64,000 bases of DNA, taken from Endobacterium cereale. GTDB lineage: Bacteria > Pseudomonadota > Alphaproteobacteria > Rhizobiales > Rhizobiaceae. Position numbers and translations under genes: made by a program. Position 1 is the stretch's first letter. Each line of letters starts with the position of its first letter. The notes under the pieces were generated by a model that worked only from the letters and a program-made list of their open reading frames with translations, did not search any database and had not been told where the DNA came from. This document shows, one piece after another, positions 46,093 to 55,741 of this stretch. Location of the stretch: NCBI RefSeq assembly GCF_009617585.1, contig NZ_WIXI01000022.1:488176-552175 (forward strand). The letters run 5' to 3'.

Positions 46093-46580
46093 GACCGTTC
46101 TCCATGAACCGCAATACGGCGTGTCTGATGCAGGATCGGCTTGCCATCGCGAGTGGCGATCGCTTCCACAATCCAGTGCCCCGCGCGGACTTCATGTTGT
46201 GTCGAAAAGATCCCGGGACCCTGCGGCGCAAGCGTCAGCGAAAAATCCTGGCGGTCACCGACCGGGCGGCGAAAAGCCAGCACCAATTCATCCGCGCTGA
46301 CCGCGCCATCCGGACCGGTCACCTCATAACGAACAGCCGTACCCTCGACAGTCAGGTTTCCCGTCACGCCGGTTGCGGCCAGCGCTCTTTCGGCCGCGAC
46401 CTTGGAGTTGAACTGCTGGCTGGCGACGTAGGTGTTTTTCACGACCAGCCCGCTCCAGCTGCTCACCGCCTGATAGGCCATGAAAAAATTGACCGAGATG
46501 ACGACGCCGAAAAACGACAGCATGATCGCCAGCATGTGCCAGCCGGTAAGGGTAAAGGGCTTGTTTGCGGCGCGGATCAT
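46089..46580 (-). CDS. fixH: cbb3 assembly protein FixH
   Basis: 163 residues. Single N-terminal anchor (MLAIMLSFFGVVISVNFFMA, about 16-35) with the family VNFFMAYQAVSSWSGLVVKN, then a periplasmic beta-rich domain. Overlaps fixG and fixI by 4 bp each. Needed for cbb3 biogenesis; biochemical role poorly defined. Confidence 0.93.
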   Translation of the reverse strand: MIRAANKPFTLTGWHMLAIMLSFFGVVISVNFFMAYQAVSSWSGLVVKNTYVASQQFNSKVAAERALAATGVTGNLTVEGTAVRYEVTGPDGAVSADELVLAFRRPVGDRQDFSLTLAPQGPGIFSTQHEVRAGHWIVEAIATRDGKPILHQTRRIAVHGERS

Positions 46581-48175
46581 TTCTTTCCTCCCGGCAGATT
46601 GAATGTGGCTTTGTAGGTATCGCTTTCGTGGCTCGAGCGATCTTCGGCGACGAAGCGAAGTTCCGGTACCTGCTGCTGTTTTGCATCCCGGCTGGGCGGC
46701 AACGTCACAAACACGCGCAAGGCCATGGCCTTGTCCGGCTCAGCCGGTATGGCAACGATCTGGCCGGGCACATCGGTCACGCCGACGACACGCATTGTCG
46801 CCTGCGGCAGGCCATCCAGCGACAGCATGATGGTGCGCGGTTCCGGCACCATGTTGAGAAGCCGGACAGTGTAGCCGTTGCGGATCGAGCCGTCCGATTC
46901 CAGAACGAATTGCGGATTGCGGTCATGCACGACATTGAGCTGCAGCCGGTCACGCGCCAGAAGTGCGTAAACAAGCCCGAGGCCGATCAGCGACCAGATG
47001 CCGAAATAGACGAGCGTACGGGGGCGGAAAATCACCTGCCAGCGAAACTCACGAATACGGTCGACGAACGAGCCGTCGGCATTGCGAACGCGCGCAGGCT
47101 CGATAACCGTCCGTCCGCCATTGGTCGCCACAGCCATGTTGCTATCGTACTCGTCGAGCGTGGCATAGGCGATCAGCCCGCGCGGCTTGCCGAGCTTGTC
47201 CATGACATTGTCGCACGCATCGATACAGAGCGCGCAGGTGATGCAGGCCATCTGCTGGCCATCCCTGATGTCGATACCCATGGGACAGACGGCGACGCAG
47301 GCATCGCAATCGACACAATCGCCGACCGGCTGGGCGGCAGCGGCCGCCTTCTTGGCGTGGCGGCTGCGTGGTTCGCCACGCCAGTCGTTATAGGTGACGA
47401 CCAGCGAATGTTCGTCCAGCATGGCGCCCTGGATGCGCGGCCAGGGACACATGTAGATACAGACCTGCTCGCGCATAAGCCCGCCGAGAATGTAGGTCGT
47501 TGCCGTCAGGATAGCGACGGTCCAATAAGCGACCATGGCCGCCTGCCCGGTGACGAAATCGAAAGCCAAGCCGGGCGCATCGGCAAAATAGAAAATCCAG
47601 GCGCCGCCGGTGAGAACTGCGATGAGGAGCCAGGTCGCATGTTTGCTGACGCGCTTGGAAAGCTTGGCAAAGGTCCAAGGGCTGGCATTGAGCTTGATCT
47701 GGGCGTTGCGATCTCCATCAATGAAACGTTCGACGGCCAGGAAGAGATCAACCCAGACCGTCTGGGGACAGGCATATCCACACCAGGCGCGCCCGACCGC
47801 CGAGGTGAGCAGGAAGAGACCAAGGCCGGCCATCAGCAGCAGGCCGGCCACGAAGAAGAATTCCTGCGGCCAGATTTCGATGAAGAAGAAATAGAAACGC
47901 CGGGCCGACAGATCGATCAGAACGGCCTGATCCGGCGCATGCGGGCCACGATCCCAGCGGATCCAGGGCGTCAGGTAATAAATCGCCAGAGCCAAGACCA
48001 TGAACAGCCATTTGAAGCGGCGGAACCGCCCCTTGACGCTTTTCGGGAAGATTTTCTGGCGCTTTTCGTAGAGTGGCTCGGAGGGAGGAACCGAACCGGC
48101 ACCACCTCCTGCACCGTTTCCGGATCTTCTCGCTCCGCCAGCGGGCTGGAGGTTGTCGGCCGTATAGAGATTCAT
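46577..48175 (-). CDS. fixG: FixG (CcoG/RdxA) ferredoxin-like membrane protein
   Basis: 532 residues from ATG 48175 (a GTG four codons upstream is open). Five membrane segments with GYACPQTVW and CIYMCPWPR in the N half, and two 4Fe-4S motifs CVDCDACVAVCPMGIDI and CITCALCIDACD. C-terminal Ig-like domain. Reduces copper for cbb3 assembly. First gene of fixGHIS, with a FixK box 56 nt upstream. Confidence 0.95.
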   Translation of the reverse strand: MNLYTADNLQPAGGARRSGNGAGGGAGSVPPSEPLYEKRQKIFPKSVKGRFRRFKWLFMVLALAIYYLTPWIRWDRGPHAPDQAVLIDLSARRFYFFFIEIWPQEFFFVAGLLLMAGLGLFLLTSAVGRAWCGYACPQTVWVDLFLAVERFIDGDRNAQIKLNASPWTFAKLSKRVSKHATWLLIAVLTGGAWIFYFADAPGLAFDFVTGQAAMVAYWTVAILTATTYILGGLMREQVCIYMCPWPRIQGAMLDEHSLVVTYNDWRGEPRSRHAKKAAAAAQPVGDCVDCDACVAVCPMGIDIRDGQQMACITCALCIDACDNVMDKLGKPRGLIAYATLDEYDSNMAVATNGGRTVIEPARVRNADGSFVDRIREFRWQVIFRPRTLVYFGIWSLIGLGLVYALLARDRLQLNVVHDRNPQFVLESDGSIRNGYTVRLLNMVPEPRTIMLSLDGLPQATMRVVGVTDVPGQIVAIPAEPDKAMALRVFVTLPPSRDAKQQQVPELRFVAEDRSSHESDTYKATFNLPGGKK

Positions 48176-48230
48176 GGAAGTTTCCACTTCTTGGTCAGGC
48201 TCTTTTTCCCACCCGGCGGCTCGGCAAACC

Positions 48231-48244
48231 TTGACCTAGGTCAA
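48231..48244 (-). promoter_or_regulatory. FixK/FNR box upstream of fixGHIS
   Basis: TTGACCTAGGTCAA, a perfect palindrome matching TTGA-N6-TCAA. Its near edge is 56 nt from the fixG start, the right distance for a -41.5 activator site. Confidence 0.85.
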
Positions 48245-48341
48245 GTTTCAGGTGCGACAGAATTGACAAAAGAAAGGCCGTACCTCTTGCGAAGCCCGGC
48301 CCTGAGGATCGAGGAGATAGAATATCGGTATCGGCGCAGGC

Positions 48342-49205
48342 CTATTCGCCACCGCCCAGCGAGTGGATGTAAACGGTCAGCTGTTTGACTGTTTCTCCGC
48401 TCAGACGAGCCTGCCAGGCAGGCATGACGCCATGTTTCGGGGCACGCACCTGCTCGGCGATTTCCGCCTCGCCATTGACCTTGAGCCAGATCGCATCGGC
48501 GAGATTGGGCGCGCCAAGCTCGCGATTGCCCTTGGCATCCTCACCATGACAGGACGAGCAGTTGTCGAGAAAGATCTGCTTGCCCGGTTCGACCATGGCG
48601 GCATCCCGCGGCGTGCCGGTCAGGCTGACGACATAGGCCGCGACCTGACGGATTTCGTCCGGCTGCAACATCTCCCCAAAGGCCGGCATGTCGGCAATCC
48701 GGGTGTCCGGATCGACGGCATCACGGATGCCGTGCGCGATCGTCTGCTGGATGGTGTCGAGATCGCCACCCCATAGCCAGTCATTATCGTTGAGGTTCGG
48801 ATAACCGATGCTGCCTTCGGCGCCGGAGCCATGGCAGTTGGAGCAGTTGACCTTGAAGGCGGATGCACCGCCGGCAATTGCAAACTGGTTCATCTGCGGA
48901 TCGGCGACGATTTCCTGTAGCGAGGATTGCGAAATCTTAGCAAGGATATCGCCCTGAGCGATCTTGGCGGAGGTACTGTCAGCGGCGTATTCAGCGCGGC
49001 TGGAATACCCCAGAATGCCCGGTGTGGCTTCCGTCAGCATCGGCCAGGCCGGATAAAGAACGGTATATCCAAGCGCCCAGACGATACAGGCATAAAAGGT
49101 CCAAAGCCACCAACGCGGCAGCGGATTGTTCAGTTCGCGGATGCCGTCCCACTCATGGCCGGTGGTCTCGACGCCGCTGATTTCATCGACATGTTTTTCG
49201 GACAT
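48342..49205 (-). CDS. fixP: cbb3 oxidase di-heme cytochrome c subunit FixP
   Basis: 287 residues. N-terminal membrane helix (about 32-55), then two cytochrome c domains with CSNCH (121-125) and CSSCH (216-220) and distal Met in ADMPAFGEM and GVMPAW. Passes electrons from cytochrome c to FixO. Last gene of fixNOQP, 3 bp after fixQ. Confidence 0.96.
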   Translation of the reverse strand: MSEKHVDEISGVETTGHEWDGIRELNNPLPRWWLWTFYACIVWALGYTVLYPAWPMLTEATPGILGYSSRAEYAADSTSAKIAQGDILAKISQSSLQEIVADPQMNQFAIAGGASAFKVNCSNCHGSGAEGSIGYPNLNDNDWLWGGDLDTIQQTIAHGIRDAVDPDTRIADMPAFGEMLQPDEIRQVAAYVVSLTGTPRDAAMVEPGKQIFLDNCSSCHGEDAKGNRELGAPNLADAIWLKVNGEAEIAEQVRAPKHGVMPAWQARLSGETVKQLTVYIHSLGGGE

Positions 49206-49208
49206 GGG

Positions 49209-49364
49209 TTAGTCCTCATCCTTCAGAGGGATATGCGCAGCCCTGTCCGCCGATGCCTTGCCGCCCGGACGCAGGGTGAAGAAGATGACGCCGACGAAGA
49301 ACAGGGCCATTGCGAGCAAGCCCCAGCTATCGGCGAAGTGACGCATCATTGTGTAGGTTTCCAT
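49209..49364 (-). CDS. fixQ: cbb3 oxidase small subunit FixQ
   Basis: 51 residues, ATG 49364. One helix (WGLLAMALFFVGVIFFTLRP) and the FixQ tail with PGGKASADRAAHIPLKDED. Stabilises FixP in the complex. Lies between fixO (12 bp upstream) and fixP; identified by direct translation. Confidence 0.93.
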   Translation of the reverse strand: METYTMMRHFADSWGLLAMALFFVGVIFFTLRPGGKASADRAAHIPLKDED

Positions 49365-49376
49365 GAAAGCCCCTCC

Positions 49377-50108
49377 TCAGCGATAACCGGTGGCGTCGTC
49401 ATAGGTCGAGAAATCGACCAGCGTGCCGAGCACCTGCAGGTAAGCGACAAGAGCGTCCATCTCGGTCAAGCGCGCCGGATCACCATCGAAATTGCCAACC
49501 TTGGCCTTGGGATAGCGCTCCAGGAGACCGGACGTATCCGCATCCGGATTGGCCTGCGCCTCGAGGTCCGCCTTGGCGTTTGCCAGCATGTCGTCCGTGT
49601 AGGGAACGCCGACATGTTTGTTGGCCGTCAGCTCCATGGTGGCGCTGGTGACCTTGAGCGTGGTTTCCTTGAGGAAGGAATAGCTCGGCATGATCGATTC
49701 CGGCACGACCGAGCGCGGATCACTGAGGTGCTGCACGTGCCATTCGTTGGAATAACGATCGCCGACACGGGCGAGATCCGGCCCGGTACGCTTGGAGCCC
49801 CACTGGAAGGGATGGTCGTACATGGATTCGGCCGCAAGGCTGTAATGACCATAACGCTCGACCTCGTCGCGGAACGGACGGATCATCTGGCTATGGCAGG
49901 CGTAACAGCCTTCGCGGATGTAGATGTTGCGACCGGCCAGTTCGAGCGGTGAATAGGGACGCATCCCCTCCACCTTCTCGATAGTATTTTCCAGGTAGAA
50001 GAGCGGCGCGATTTCCACGATGCCGCCGATCGACACGACGAGCAGCGAGCCGACCAGAAGCAGGGTCGCATTACGCTCGATGAACTGATGTTTATCCATC
50101 AAAGACAT
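49377..50108 (-). CDS. fixO: cbb3 oxidase mono-heme cytochrome c subunit FixO
   Basis: 243 residues. N-terminal anchor (about 13-38) followed by the heme motif GCYACHSQM (67-75), distal Met in SYSF..., and conserved [18 protein letters not shown]. Second subunit of the oxidase. 11 bp after fixN. Confidence 0.96.
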   Translation of the reverse strand: MSLMDKHQFIERNATLLLVGSLLVVSIGGIVEIAPLFYLENTIEKVEGMRPYSPLELAGRNIYIREGCYACHSQMIRPFRDEVERYGHYSLAAESMYDHPFQWGSKRTGPDLARVGDRYSNEWHVQHLSDPRSVVPESIMPSYSFLKETTLKVTSATMELTANKHVGVPYTDDMLANAKADLEAQANPDADTSGLLERYPKAKVGNFDGDPARLTEMDALVAYLQVLGTLVDFSTYDDATGYR

Positions 50109-50119
50109 GAGTTTCGTCC

Positions 50120-51742
50120 TTATTCGGCGGGCTGCAGGTTGACTGTCACCTGACCGGGAAGCCGTTCTTCGCGTTCATGGCCGAGAATGGTCATGGTGAC
50201 GTTGAAGGCCATGATGATGCCGCCGGCGAGATACATGACGCCGCCGAGCGCACGCAGCAGGTAATAGGGGAAGAGCGCCGAGACGGTTTCCGCGAACGAG
50301 TAAACCAAGAAACCCTGGTCATCATATTCGCGCCACATCAGGCCCTGCTGGATGCCGGCAACCCACATGACCGCCGCGTAGACAACGATGCCGAGCGTGG
50401 CGAGCCAGAAATGCCAGTTGACCATGGCAAGGCTGTAAAGCCGCTTGCGACCCCAGAGCTTCGGAACGAGGAAATAGACGGCACCGAAGGTGATCATGCC
50501 GACCCAACCGAGTGCGCCGGAGTGAACGTGACCGATGGTCCAGTCGGTATAGTGGCTGAGCGAGTTGACGGCTTTCACCGACATCATCGGACCTTCGAAA
50601 GTCGACATGCCGTAGAAGGCGATGGCCATGACCATCATGCGCATGATCGGATCGGTGCGGATCTTGTCCCAGGCGCCCGAGAGCGTCATCAGGCCATTGA
50701 TCATGCCACCCCAGGACGGCATCCACAGCATGATGGAGAAGACCATGCCGAGCGTCTGCGCCCAGTCCGGCAGGGCCGTATAGTGCAGGTGGTGGGGACC
50801 TGCCCAGATATACATGAAGATCAGGGCCCAGAAGTGGATGATCGACAGGCGATAGGAATAGACCGGGCGTTCGGCCTGCTTGGGCACGAAGTAGTACATC
50901 ATGCCGAGGAAGCCGGCCGTCAGGAAGAAGCCGACGGCATTATGGCCATACCACCATTGCGTCAGCGCATCCTGAACACCGGCGAAAGCCGAATAGCTCT
51001 TGATGCCGAGGAAGGAGACCGGCATCGCCAGATTGTTGACGATGTGCAGCATGGCGATGGTGACGATGAAGGCGAGATAGAACCAGTTGGCCACATAGAT
51101 GTGGGGTTCCTTGCGCTTCAGGATCGTACCGAGGAAAACCACCAGATAGGCGACCCAGACGATGGTGAGCCAGATATCGACATACCATTCCGGCTCGGCA
51201 TATTCCTTACCCTGGGTGATGCCCAACAGATAACCGGTTGCCGCCATGACGATGAAGAGCTGGTAACCCCAGAACACGAACCAGGCGAGATCACCGCCGA
51301 ACAGGCGCGCGCGCGACGTGCGCTGGACGACGTAGAAGGAGGTCGCGATAAGTGCGTTACCGCCAAACGCGAAGACGACCGCCGATGTGTGCAGCGGCCG
51401 GACACGTCCAAAGGTCAGGAACGGTTCCAGGTTCAACGCCGGGAAGGCAAGTTGCAGCGCCACGAAAACGCCGACTAGAAAACCGACCACGCCCCAGAAG
51501 ACGGTCGCGATCGTTCCGTAGCGGATGACCTCGTCGAAATAGCCGGACTGATCATCCCGGCTGCTTGCCCGGCCCGCACCGGAAAAATCAACACGGCGCA
51601 CAACGACGACCGTGCTGATGGCAAGACAGAAAAAGAGCACCCACATATGGGCGGCAAAAAGATCATCATGGGCGAAACCGGCCCCCAGAAGCGCGAGAAA
51701 CGCTCCGGCAACCAGCCCACCAATGGTAATGGTATTGTTCAT
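50120..51742 (-). CDS. fixN: cbb3 oxidase catalytic subunit FixN (CcoN)
   Basis: 540 residues from ATG 51742 (a second ATG three codons earlier is closer to the GGGGG). Twelve membrane helices; heme-copper motifs include [20 protein letters not shown] (low-spin heme His region), [15 protein letters not shown] and [17 protein letters not shown] (CuB His pair, with the cbb3 active-site Tyr). Reduces O2 to water at very low oxygen. Heads fixNOQP behind a FixK box. Confidence 0.96.
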   Translation of the reverse strand: MNNTITIGGLVAGAFLALLGAGFAHDDLFAAHMWVLFFCLAISTVVVVRRVDFSGAGRASSRDDQSGYFDEVIRYGTIATVFWGVVGFLVGVFVALQLAFPALNLEPFLTFGRVRPLHTSAVVFAFGGNALIATSFYVVQRTSRARLFGGDLAWFVFWGYQLFIVMAATGYLLGITQGKEYAEPEWYVDIWLTIVWVAYLVVFLGTILKRKEPHIYVANWFYLAFIVTIAMLHIVNNLAMPVSFLGIKSYSAFAGVQDALTQWWYGHNAVGFFLTAGFLGMMYYFVPKQAERPVYSYRLSIIHFWALIFMYIWAGPHHLHYTALPDWAQTLGMVFSIMLWMPSWGGMINGLMTLSGAWDKIRTDPIMRMMVMAIAFYGMSTFEGPMMSVKAVNSLSHYTDWTIGHVHSGALGWVGMITFGAVYFLVPKLWGRKRLYSLAMVNWHFWLATLGIVVYAAVMWVAGIQQGLMWREYDDQGFLVYSFAETVSALFPYYLLRALGGVMYLAGGIIMAFNVTMTILGHEREERLPGQVTVNLQPAE

Positions 51743-51836
51743 CGCGAACATCCCCCTGAAGCATATGACGGACGGCCGAATCCGATGTTCGACCGCCGCT
51801 CTCAGGCAGAAATGTCATTTGATGTGTTTGGCGGCC

Positions 51837-51850
51837 TTGATTCAGATCAA
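51837..51850 (-). promoter_or_regulatory. FixK/FNR box upstream of fixNOQP
   Basis: TTGATTCAGATCAA, matching TTGA-N6-TCAA, 95 nt upstream of the fixN start. Overlaps no gene: the HAD gene ends at 51877 on the same strand. Confidence 0.85.
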
Positions 51851-51876
51851 GGTTGGATGCGCAGTTTAGAGAGGCT

Positions 51877-52539
51877 CTATTTTCGCTGAAGCGACAGGCG
51901 GCCGTCCGCATCTACATGCGTGGTGAGATCGCGGTAATCAGCAATCGTCAGATGGCTGGTTTCAAGCGGATGCGTGTGCGTGTGTGTGATGACGGCCACA
52001 TCCGCACCGGCCGCTTCACCGGCCTTGACGCCGGCCATGACATCTTCGAACACAAGTGCCTGCGACGTGCTGATGCCGACCCGTTCGGCGCCAAGAATAT
52101 AGCATTGCGGATTGGGCTTGCCGACCTTCACATCCTCCGCAGTCACGATGAAACGCGGCTCTGCAATGCCGGCTGCGGCAAGCCGGCGCTTGGCCAACGT
52201 GATCGGTGAGGAGGTGACGATCGCCCATTTTTCCGGCGGGATGGACGCCAGGAATTCGATGGCGCCGGGGATCGGAACAACGCCTTCAACGTCGTCGATC
52301 TCACCCTGCAGGATGAGCGCCGCCTCCGCAGCCGGATCGACACCCGGCAGGTTCAGTTCGGTGATGGTATCGATGCCGCGCTTGCCGTGCATGGTCGGCA
52401 GGAATTTTTCGACATCCAGTCCGTGACTTGCCGCCCAGCGCCCCCAGACCCGCTCGGCGGAAGCAAGTGAATTCAGAATGGTGCCGTCCATATCGAACAG
52501 GAAGGCGCCATAAGTTTTTTGCGGCAGGGGTTGGGACAT
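51877..52539 (-). CDS. HAD-superfamily sugar phosphatase
   Basis: 220 residues from ATG 52539. Motif I DMDGTILNS (16-24), cap domain, motif II VTSSP, motif III Lys in LAKRRLAAAGI and VGKPNPQCYILGAERVG, motif IV VFEDVMAGVKAGEAAG. Beta-phosphoglucomutase/2-deoxyglucose-6-P phosphatase-like subgroup; substrate unknown. Last ordinary chromosomal gene before the accessory block; 187 bp from the left repeat. Confidence 0.85.
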   Translation of the reverse strand: MSQPLPQKTYGAFLFDMDGTILNSLASAERVWGRWAASHGLDVEKFLPTMHGKRGIDTITELNLPGVDPAAEAALILQGEIDDVEGVVPIPGAIEFLASIPPEKWAIVTSSPITLAKRRLAAAGIAEPRFIVTAEDVKVGKPNPQCYILGAERVGISTSQALVFEDVMAGVKAGEAAGADVAVITHTHTHPLETSHLTIADYRDLTTHVDADGRLSLQRK

Positions 52540-52725
52540 GCGGAAATACCTCGGCGATACCATGTTGCGCTTCGTCGTGTCTCTGATTAGCGGCGTGGCA
52601 ACCAAGATGCAAACGCCGGGGGCGTTACTTATCCGCGCAGTCTACGGCGGTCATCGGTGACAACCCCCCTCGTATCTGCCTGGACGATACCGATTTAGCA
52701 AGCGGTGTTTTTTTGACGTTTTCGG

Positions 52726-52868
52726 TTTAGAACGCCAGGGATGCGTCTTGCTTGGCTGGATTGAGGGTTGAGGCTCGAGATATTTTTCGAGAGATTTCGG
52801 GAGATTTTATTTTTTGGTTGCGGGGGCAGGATTTGAACCTGCGGCCTTCAGGTTATGAGCCTGACGAG
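52726..52868. repeat. Left direct repeat of the island (attL-like)
   Basis: Bases 52726-52816 match 63910-64000 with 3 mismatches in 91, all near the outer end, at a constant offset of 11,184. The left copy continues through tRNA sequence to 52868, where the match to an initiator tRNA stops. It comprises the 3' flank of the tRNA gene plus its 3' half. How far the right copy continues cannot be seen. Confidence 0.85.
52815..52868 (-). pseudogene. 3' half of initiator tRNA-Met gene, disrupted
   Basis: Minus strand gives the last 54 nt of a 77-nt tRNA-fMet: D-arm end CTCGTC, anticodon arm CAGG-CTCATAA-CCTG with CAT, T arm with GGTTCAAATCC, acceptor half CCCCGCA and encoded CCA. The 5' 23 nt (acceptor strand and D arm) are replaced by island sequence at 52869. 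Not functional here; the intact gene is predicted just right of the window. Confidence 0.85.
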
Positions 52869-54253
52869 GGCTGCACAGTATTGCGCAGGAACCAGTCGTC
52901 GTCCGTATCCGTCGATTGAGCTATACCGCCGCGATAAAGGTAGTATTCGAACGGTCCGGCAGCGACGGGGCCATTCAGACTGAACGCGCTTGCTGTCGTC
53001 GTCGCCGCGTTGATCGCATCGATGACGCGGATACCATCGCCGCTCGTCAGGGCGCCTTGTCCGTCGACGTTTGTGATCGAGATCCCGGTCGATCCACTGG
53101 CCTGACCTGAATCGATGATCAGTTGATCCGAGGGGGAGTTGTCCGTGCCCAGATACGTGTGCAGCCAGAGCGACCCGCCTTGTCCGACATAATTCCCTTT
53201 GACGCGAAATGTGTCATGTAACGTCGAACCATCGCCGGGAATATCATTTGTCAGATCGATGATACCGGCATTTTGCAGTGTGACCGATTGCACTGTATCA
53301 AACGGAACGATGCCGAAGCCATAGGAATTTCCAGCATTGATCCTGCTGGTAGAGTCGATCGAAATCGTGCCTGTCCCGGTCGCGGCATCTCCCAGTGTCA
53401 GCACGCCCGTTGTGTAGATGAAGGTCATCTGAGACCCGTCGAGAAGATTGATCTCTTCCCAATTGACAAAATTGGTCGGGTGATCGCCCCCACCGGACCC
53501 GCTATCGTTCGAGCTGCGGTGCCAGTTGAGTATATCGTTTCCGGAGCCGCCATCGACGATTTTTCCGGCAGTCAGATTGGACTGCGTCAGAAAATCGAGA
53601 TTGGCAGTGTCGTTGCCTTCCCCCATTTGTACGGTGGCTGCGATATTTCCGACGACCCAGGTGAAGCGGTCATCACCGGCGCCCATGTCAACGGATGTCT
53701 GCACAGTTCCGGCAAGGAGCCCAAGCACATCATCACCACCGCCAAGGCTGATGGCCCCGGCAAAAAAGCCGTTGTTGATGACTGTATCGTCGGAACTGCC
53801 GGTGCCGTTCACGCCATTCTGGACCGTTCCATCTCCATAATTGATGATGAAATTGGTGCCGGCGCCACCAAGGGTGATATTGCCATCGATCAGGCCGTGA
53901 TTGTTGAGGGTAAAGCGGTCATTGCTCGTGGCAATGAGACCATTGGTCAAGGTGCCATAGTTGTTCAGAACGCTTGTGCCTGGTCCCGTGACCGACACGT
54001 CGCTGGTGAAACTTGTTGTCCCATCAGCGTTGATCGTGACGGACTGCCCCAAAAAGCTCGGTCCCGGCCCCGATCCGGAGCAGTCGAACTGACCGGACCC
54101 CGGTGCGCTTTCGACGCAATCAGAATAGGCTGGACGGACGCTCAAACAGCCCAACAATGCGATTGAGGCGGCGGATGACAGGAGCAGCGACAGTCTGGGC
54201 TGGCACCACGTTTGCTGGAAATGCTGGCCGATGACAAAAGCCAAATTCCGCAT
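52853..54253 (-). CDS. Truncated autotransporter passenger (barrel missing)
   Basis: 466 residues from ATG 54253; the frame is open to a TTG at 54328. Long signal region ending near RPAYS. Beta-helix passenger with NNYGTLTNG, LNNHGLIDGNITLGG and INYGDGTVQNG repeats, then GGGDDVLGLLAGTVQ and MGAGDDRF calcium-repeat-like units. It ends in EYYLYRGGIAQSTDTDDDWF and LRNT, the passenger-barrel linker of pertactin-type autotransporters, then SSGS-stop, encoded by tRNA sequence. The ~300-residue beta-barrel is absent. Probably non-functional as an autotransporter. A 20-bp island motif lies 157 nt upstream. Confidence 0.75.
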   Translation of the reverse strand: MRNLAFVIGQHFQQTWCQPRLSLLLSSAASIALLGCLSVRPAYSDCVESAPGSGQFDCSGSGPGPSFLGQSVTINADGTTSFTSDVSVTGPGTSVLNNYGTLTNGLIATSNDRFTLNNHGLIDGNITLGGAGTNFIINYGDGTVQNGVNGTGSSDDTVINNGFFAGAISLGGGDDVLGLLAGTVQTSVDMGAGDDRFTWVVGNIAATVQMGEGNDTANLDFLTQSNLTAGKIVDGGSGNDILNWHRSSNDSGSGGGDHPTNFVNWEEINLLDGSQMTFIYTTGVLTLGDAATGTGTISIDSTSRINAGNSYGFGIVPFDTVQSVTLQNAGIIDLTNDIPGDGSTLHDTFRVKGNYVGQGGSLWLHTYLGTDNSPSDQLIIDSGQASGSTGISITNVDGQGALTSGDGIRVIDAINAATTTASAFSLNGPVAAGPFEYYLYRGGIAQSTDTDDDWFLRNTVQPSSGS

Positions 54254-54409
54254 TGTTGCGTGAGAGGGAGCTCGTCGCAAACGAGCGACGCTGACTGAAG
54301 AGCTAGCTCTGGGACGTGTCGGTTTCAAATGGCGTGGCCCCCGAAGTCTTGTTGGTTCGCAACATGATCGTCGATTATCGCCGCAGCCTGCTCAAATGCC
54401 TCGAGAAGC

Positions 54410-54429
54410 GGAAGTACGTTACTGTAAAT
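54410..54429 (-). promoter_or_regulatory. Island operator motif, copy A
   Basis: Minus strand ATTTACAGTAACGTACTTCC, in the 134-bp gap between the hydrolase stop and the autotransporter, pointing at the latter. Similarity to copy B extends beyond 30 bp. Core AGTA-N3-TACT palindrome overlaps TTAC-N-GTAA. Confidence 0.6.
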
Positions 54430-54462
54430 GCCGATGTTGCACCTTGTTCAGGCGACAGGGCG

Positions 54463-55674
54463 TCAATGGCCGAGCGGGTTAGCCTGCGGATCCGTATCAA
54501 GGGTCTGCTTCACATCCTCCGGATCAGTAACGGCAGTTTTTTTCGCAATCTGTAAAGGCGCTGCCACGGCTCCGCCTGCAACCTTGCCAACGGTTTGCAC
54601 TGTCCCTCCGACAACTGCCGCAACACCGTCTCCGAGCGTGATATTGTTGTCAGTGAGTGTCTGGCCGTTTATCAGTCGTGTGCCGATGAGCTTGACGATT
54701 TCGGGGCTTTCGGCAAACTTTCCATGGTTGAGGCGATCGTTCGTATTTACCTTCGTGAGGTCGATGGCGGTGATCCCGGCCTCCTCGAGGCGGGACCGAT
54801 ACGGTTCGCTTGTCGGGTCTATGCCGCCAAGGCGTGCGACCCGGCCTGTGATCAGGCTTGAGACGGCAAGCGCCCTGTCATCCTGGGAAACAAAGATTGT
54901 AAATTTCGGCGCGGGCTTTCCCATTTCAGCAAACTGCTTGGCGAACACCTGAATATCGATATCCGGCGAAGCGAGGATGACGTTTTTTACCTTGCTGGTG
55001 ACGTGGCCGTTGCGGATTCCCATTTGCCGCAACGCTTCCATTGCAAGCCAGGTGCCCATTGAATGGGCAAGAACGGTTATTTCCCTGACATCCTTGTCAT
55101 CCGCCAGCACGCGCAGTGTCTGCTCCAGCGAGGTGCGTGAATAGTTGGTGCTTTCCTTGTCGTATTCGTAGGCAGTCAACTGGGCACGCGAAGGCCAGGT
55201 AAATAGCACCGGCGTTGCGCGCATTCCGCTGTCGTGCACGATCTGGGCAAGGCGAAAGACTGAATCTTCGTAAGTGTTGTTGAAGCCATGAACGAAAACC
55301 AGCGCGTGGCCGGCCACCACGTGTCGACGGAACCATGCCCGCCCGTCCGCAATTGTTTGCACCTGCTGGACCCGCGTGACGGCAAAATCCGTTCTTGGAT
55401 CCGGCGGCAAGCGTTTGGGCCACTGCACCGTTCCGGGCTCGCGTTTTGCTGGAATGGAAACAGAAATATCCGTGATGAACGGTTTGGGACTGCGTTCGCC
55501 GGAAAACAAGGTTGCGGGGCTTCCGGATGGCTGACGCGTTGTTGCAACCAGCATGTCGACATGACTGGTCTTCGCTGTTGATGAAGCAACCGCAACCGGG
55601 GTCATGACGCCGGTCGGATGACCGCAGGATGAAAGCAGAACACTTACGGACAAAAGGATGGCTTTGATCTTCAT
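54463..55674 (-). CDS. Alpha/beta-hydrolase lipoprotein (DUF900-like)
   Basis: 403 residues from ATG 55674; upstream in-frame codons cover the intergenic spacer. Lipobox LLSSC (Cys17). Hydrolase core: HALVFVHGFNNTYEDSVFRL (about 122-141), TPVLFTWPSRA, and nucleophile elbow LAHSMGTWLAM, with ASPDID supplying an acid. This is the DUF900 group of large membrane-attached hydrolases. C-terminal Gly/Val-rich tail. Last gene of the five-gene exported-protein operon, 67 bp after the OmpA-like gene. Substrate unknown. Confidence 0.8.
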   Translation of the reverse strand: MKIKAILLSVSVLLSSCGHPTGVMTPVAVASSTAKTSHVDMLVATTRQPSGSPATLFSGERSPKPFITDISVSIPAKREPGTVQWPKRLPPDPRTDFAVTRVQQVQTIADGRAWFRRHVVAGHALVFVHGFNNTYEDSVFRLAQIVHDSGMRATPVLFTWPSRAQLTAYEYDKESTNYSRTSLEQTLRVLADDKDVREITVLAHSMGTWLAMEALRQMGIRNGHVTSKVKNVILASPDIDIQVFAKQFAEMGKPAPKFTIFVSQDDRALAVSSLITGRVARLGGIDPTSEPYRSRLEEAGITAIDLTKVNTNDRLNHGKFAESPEIVKLIGTRLINGQTLTDNNITLGDGVAAVVGGTVQTVGKVAGGAVAAPLQIAKKTAVTDPEDVKQTLDTDPQANPLGH

Positions 55675-55741
55675 GTCGGCTCCATCAATCCTCGGGCCGG
55701 ACGCGAACCGGACATGACGCGCCTCCGAACATCCCCGAACA

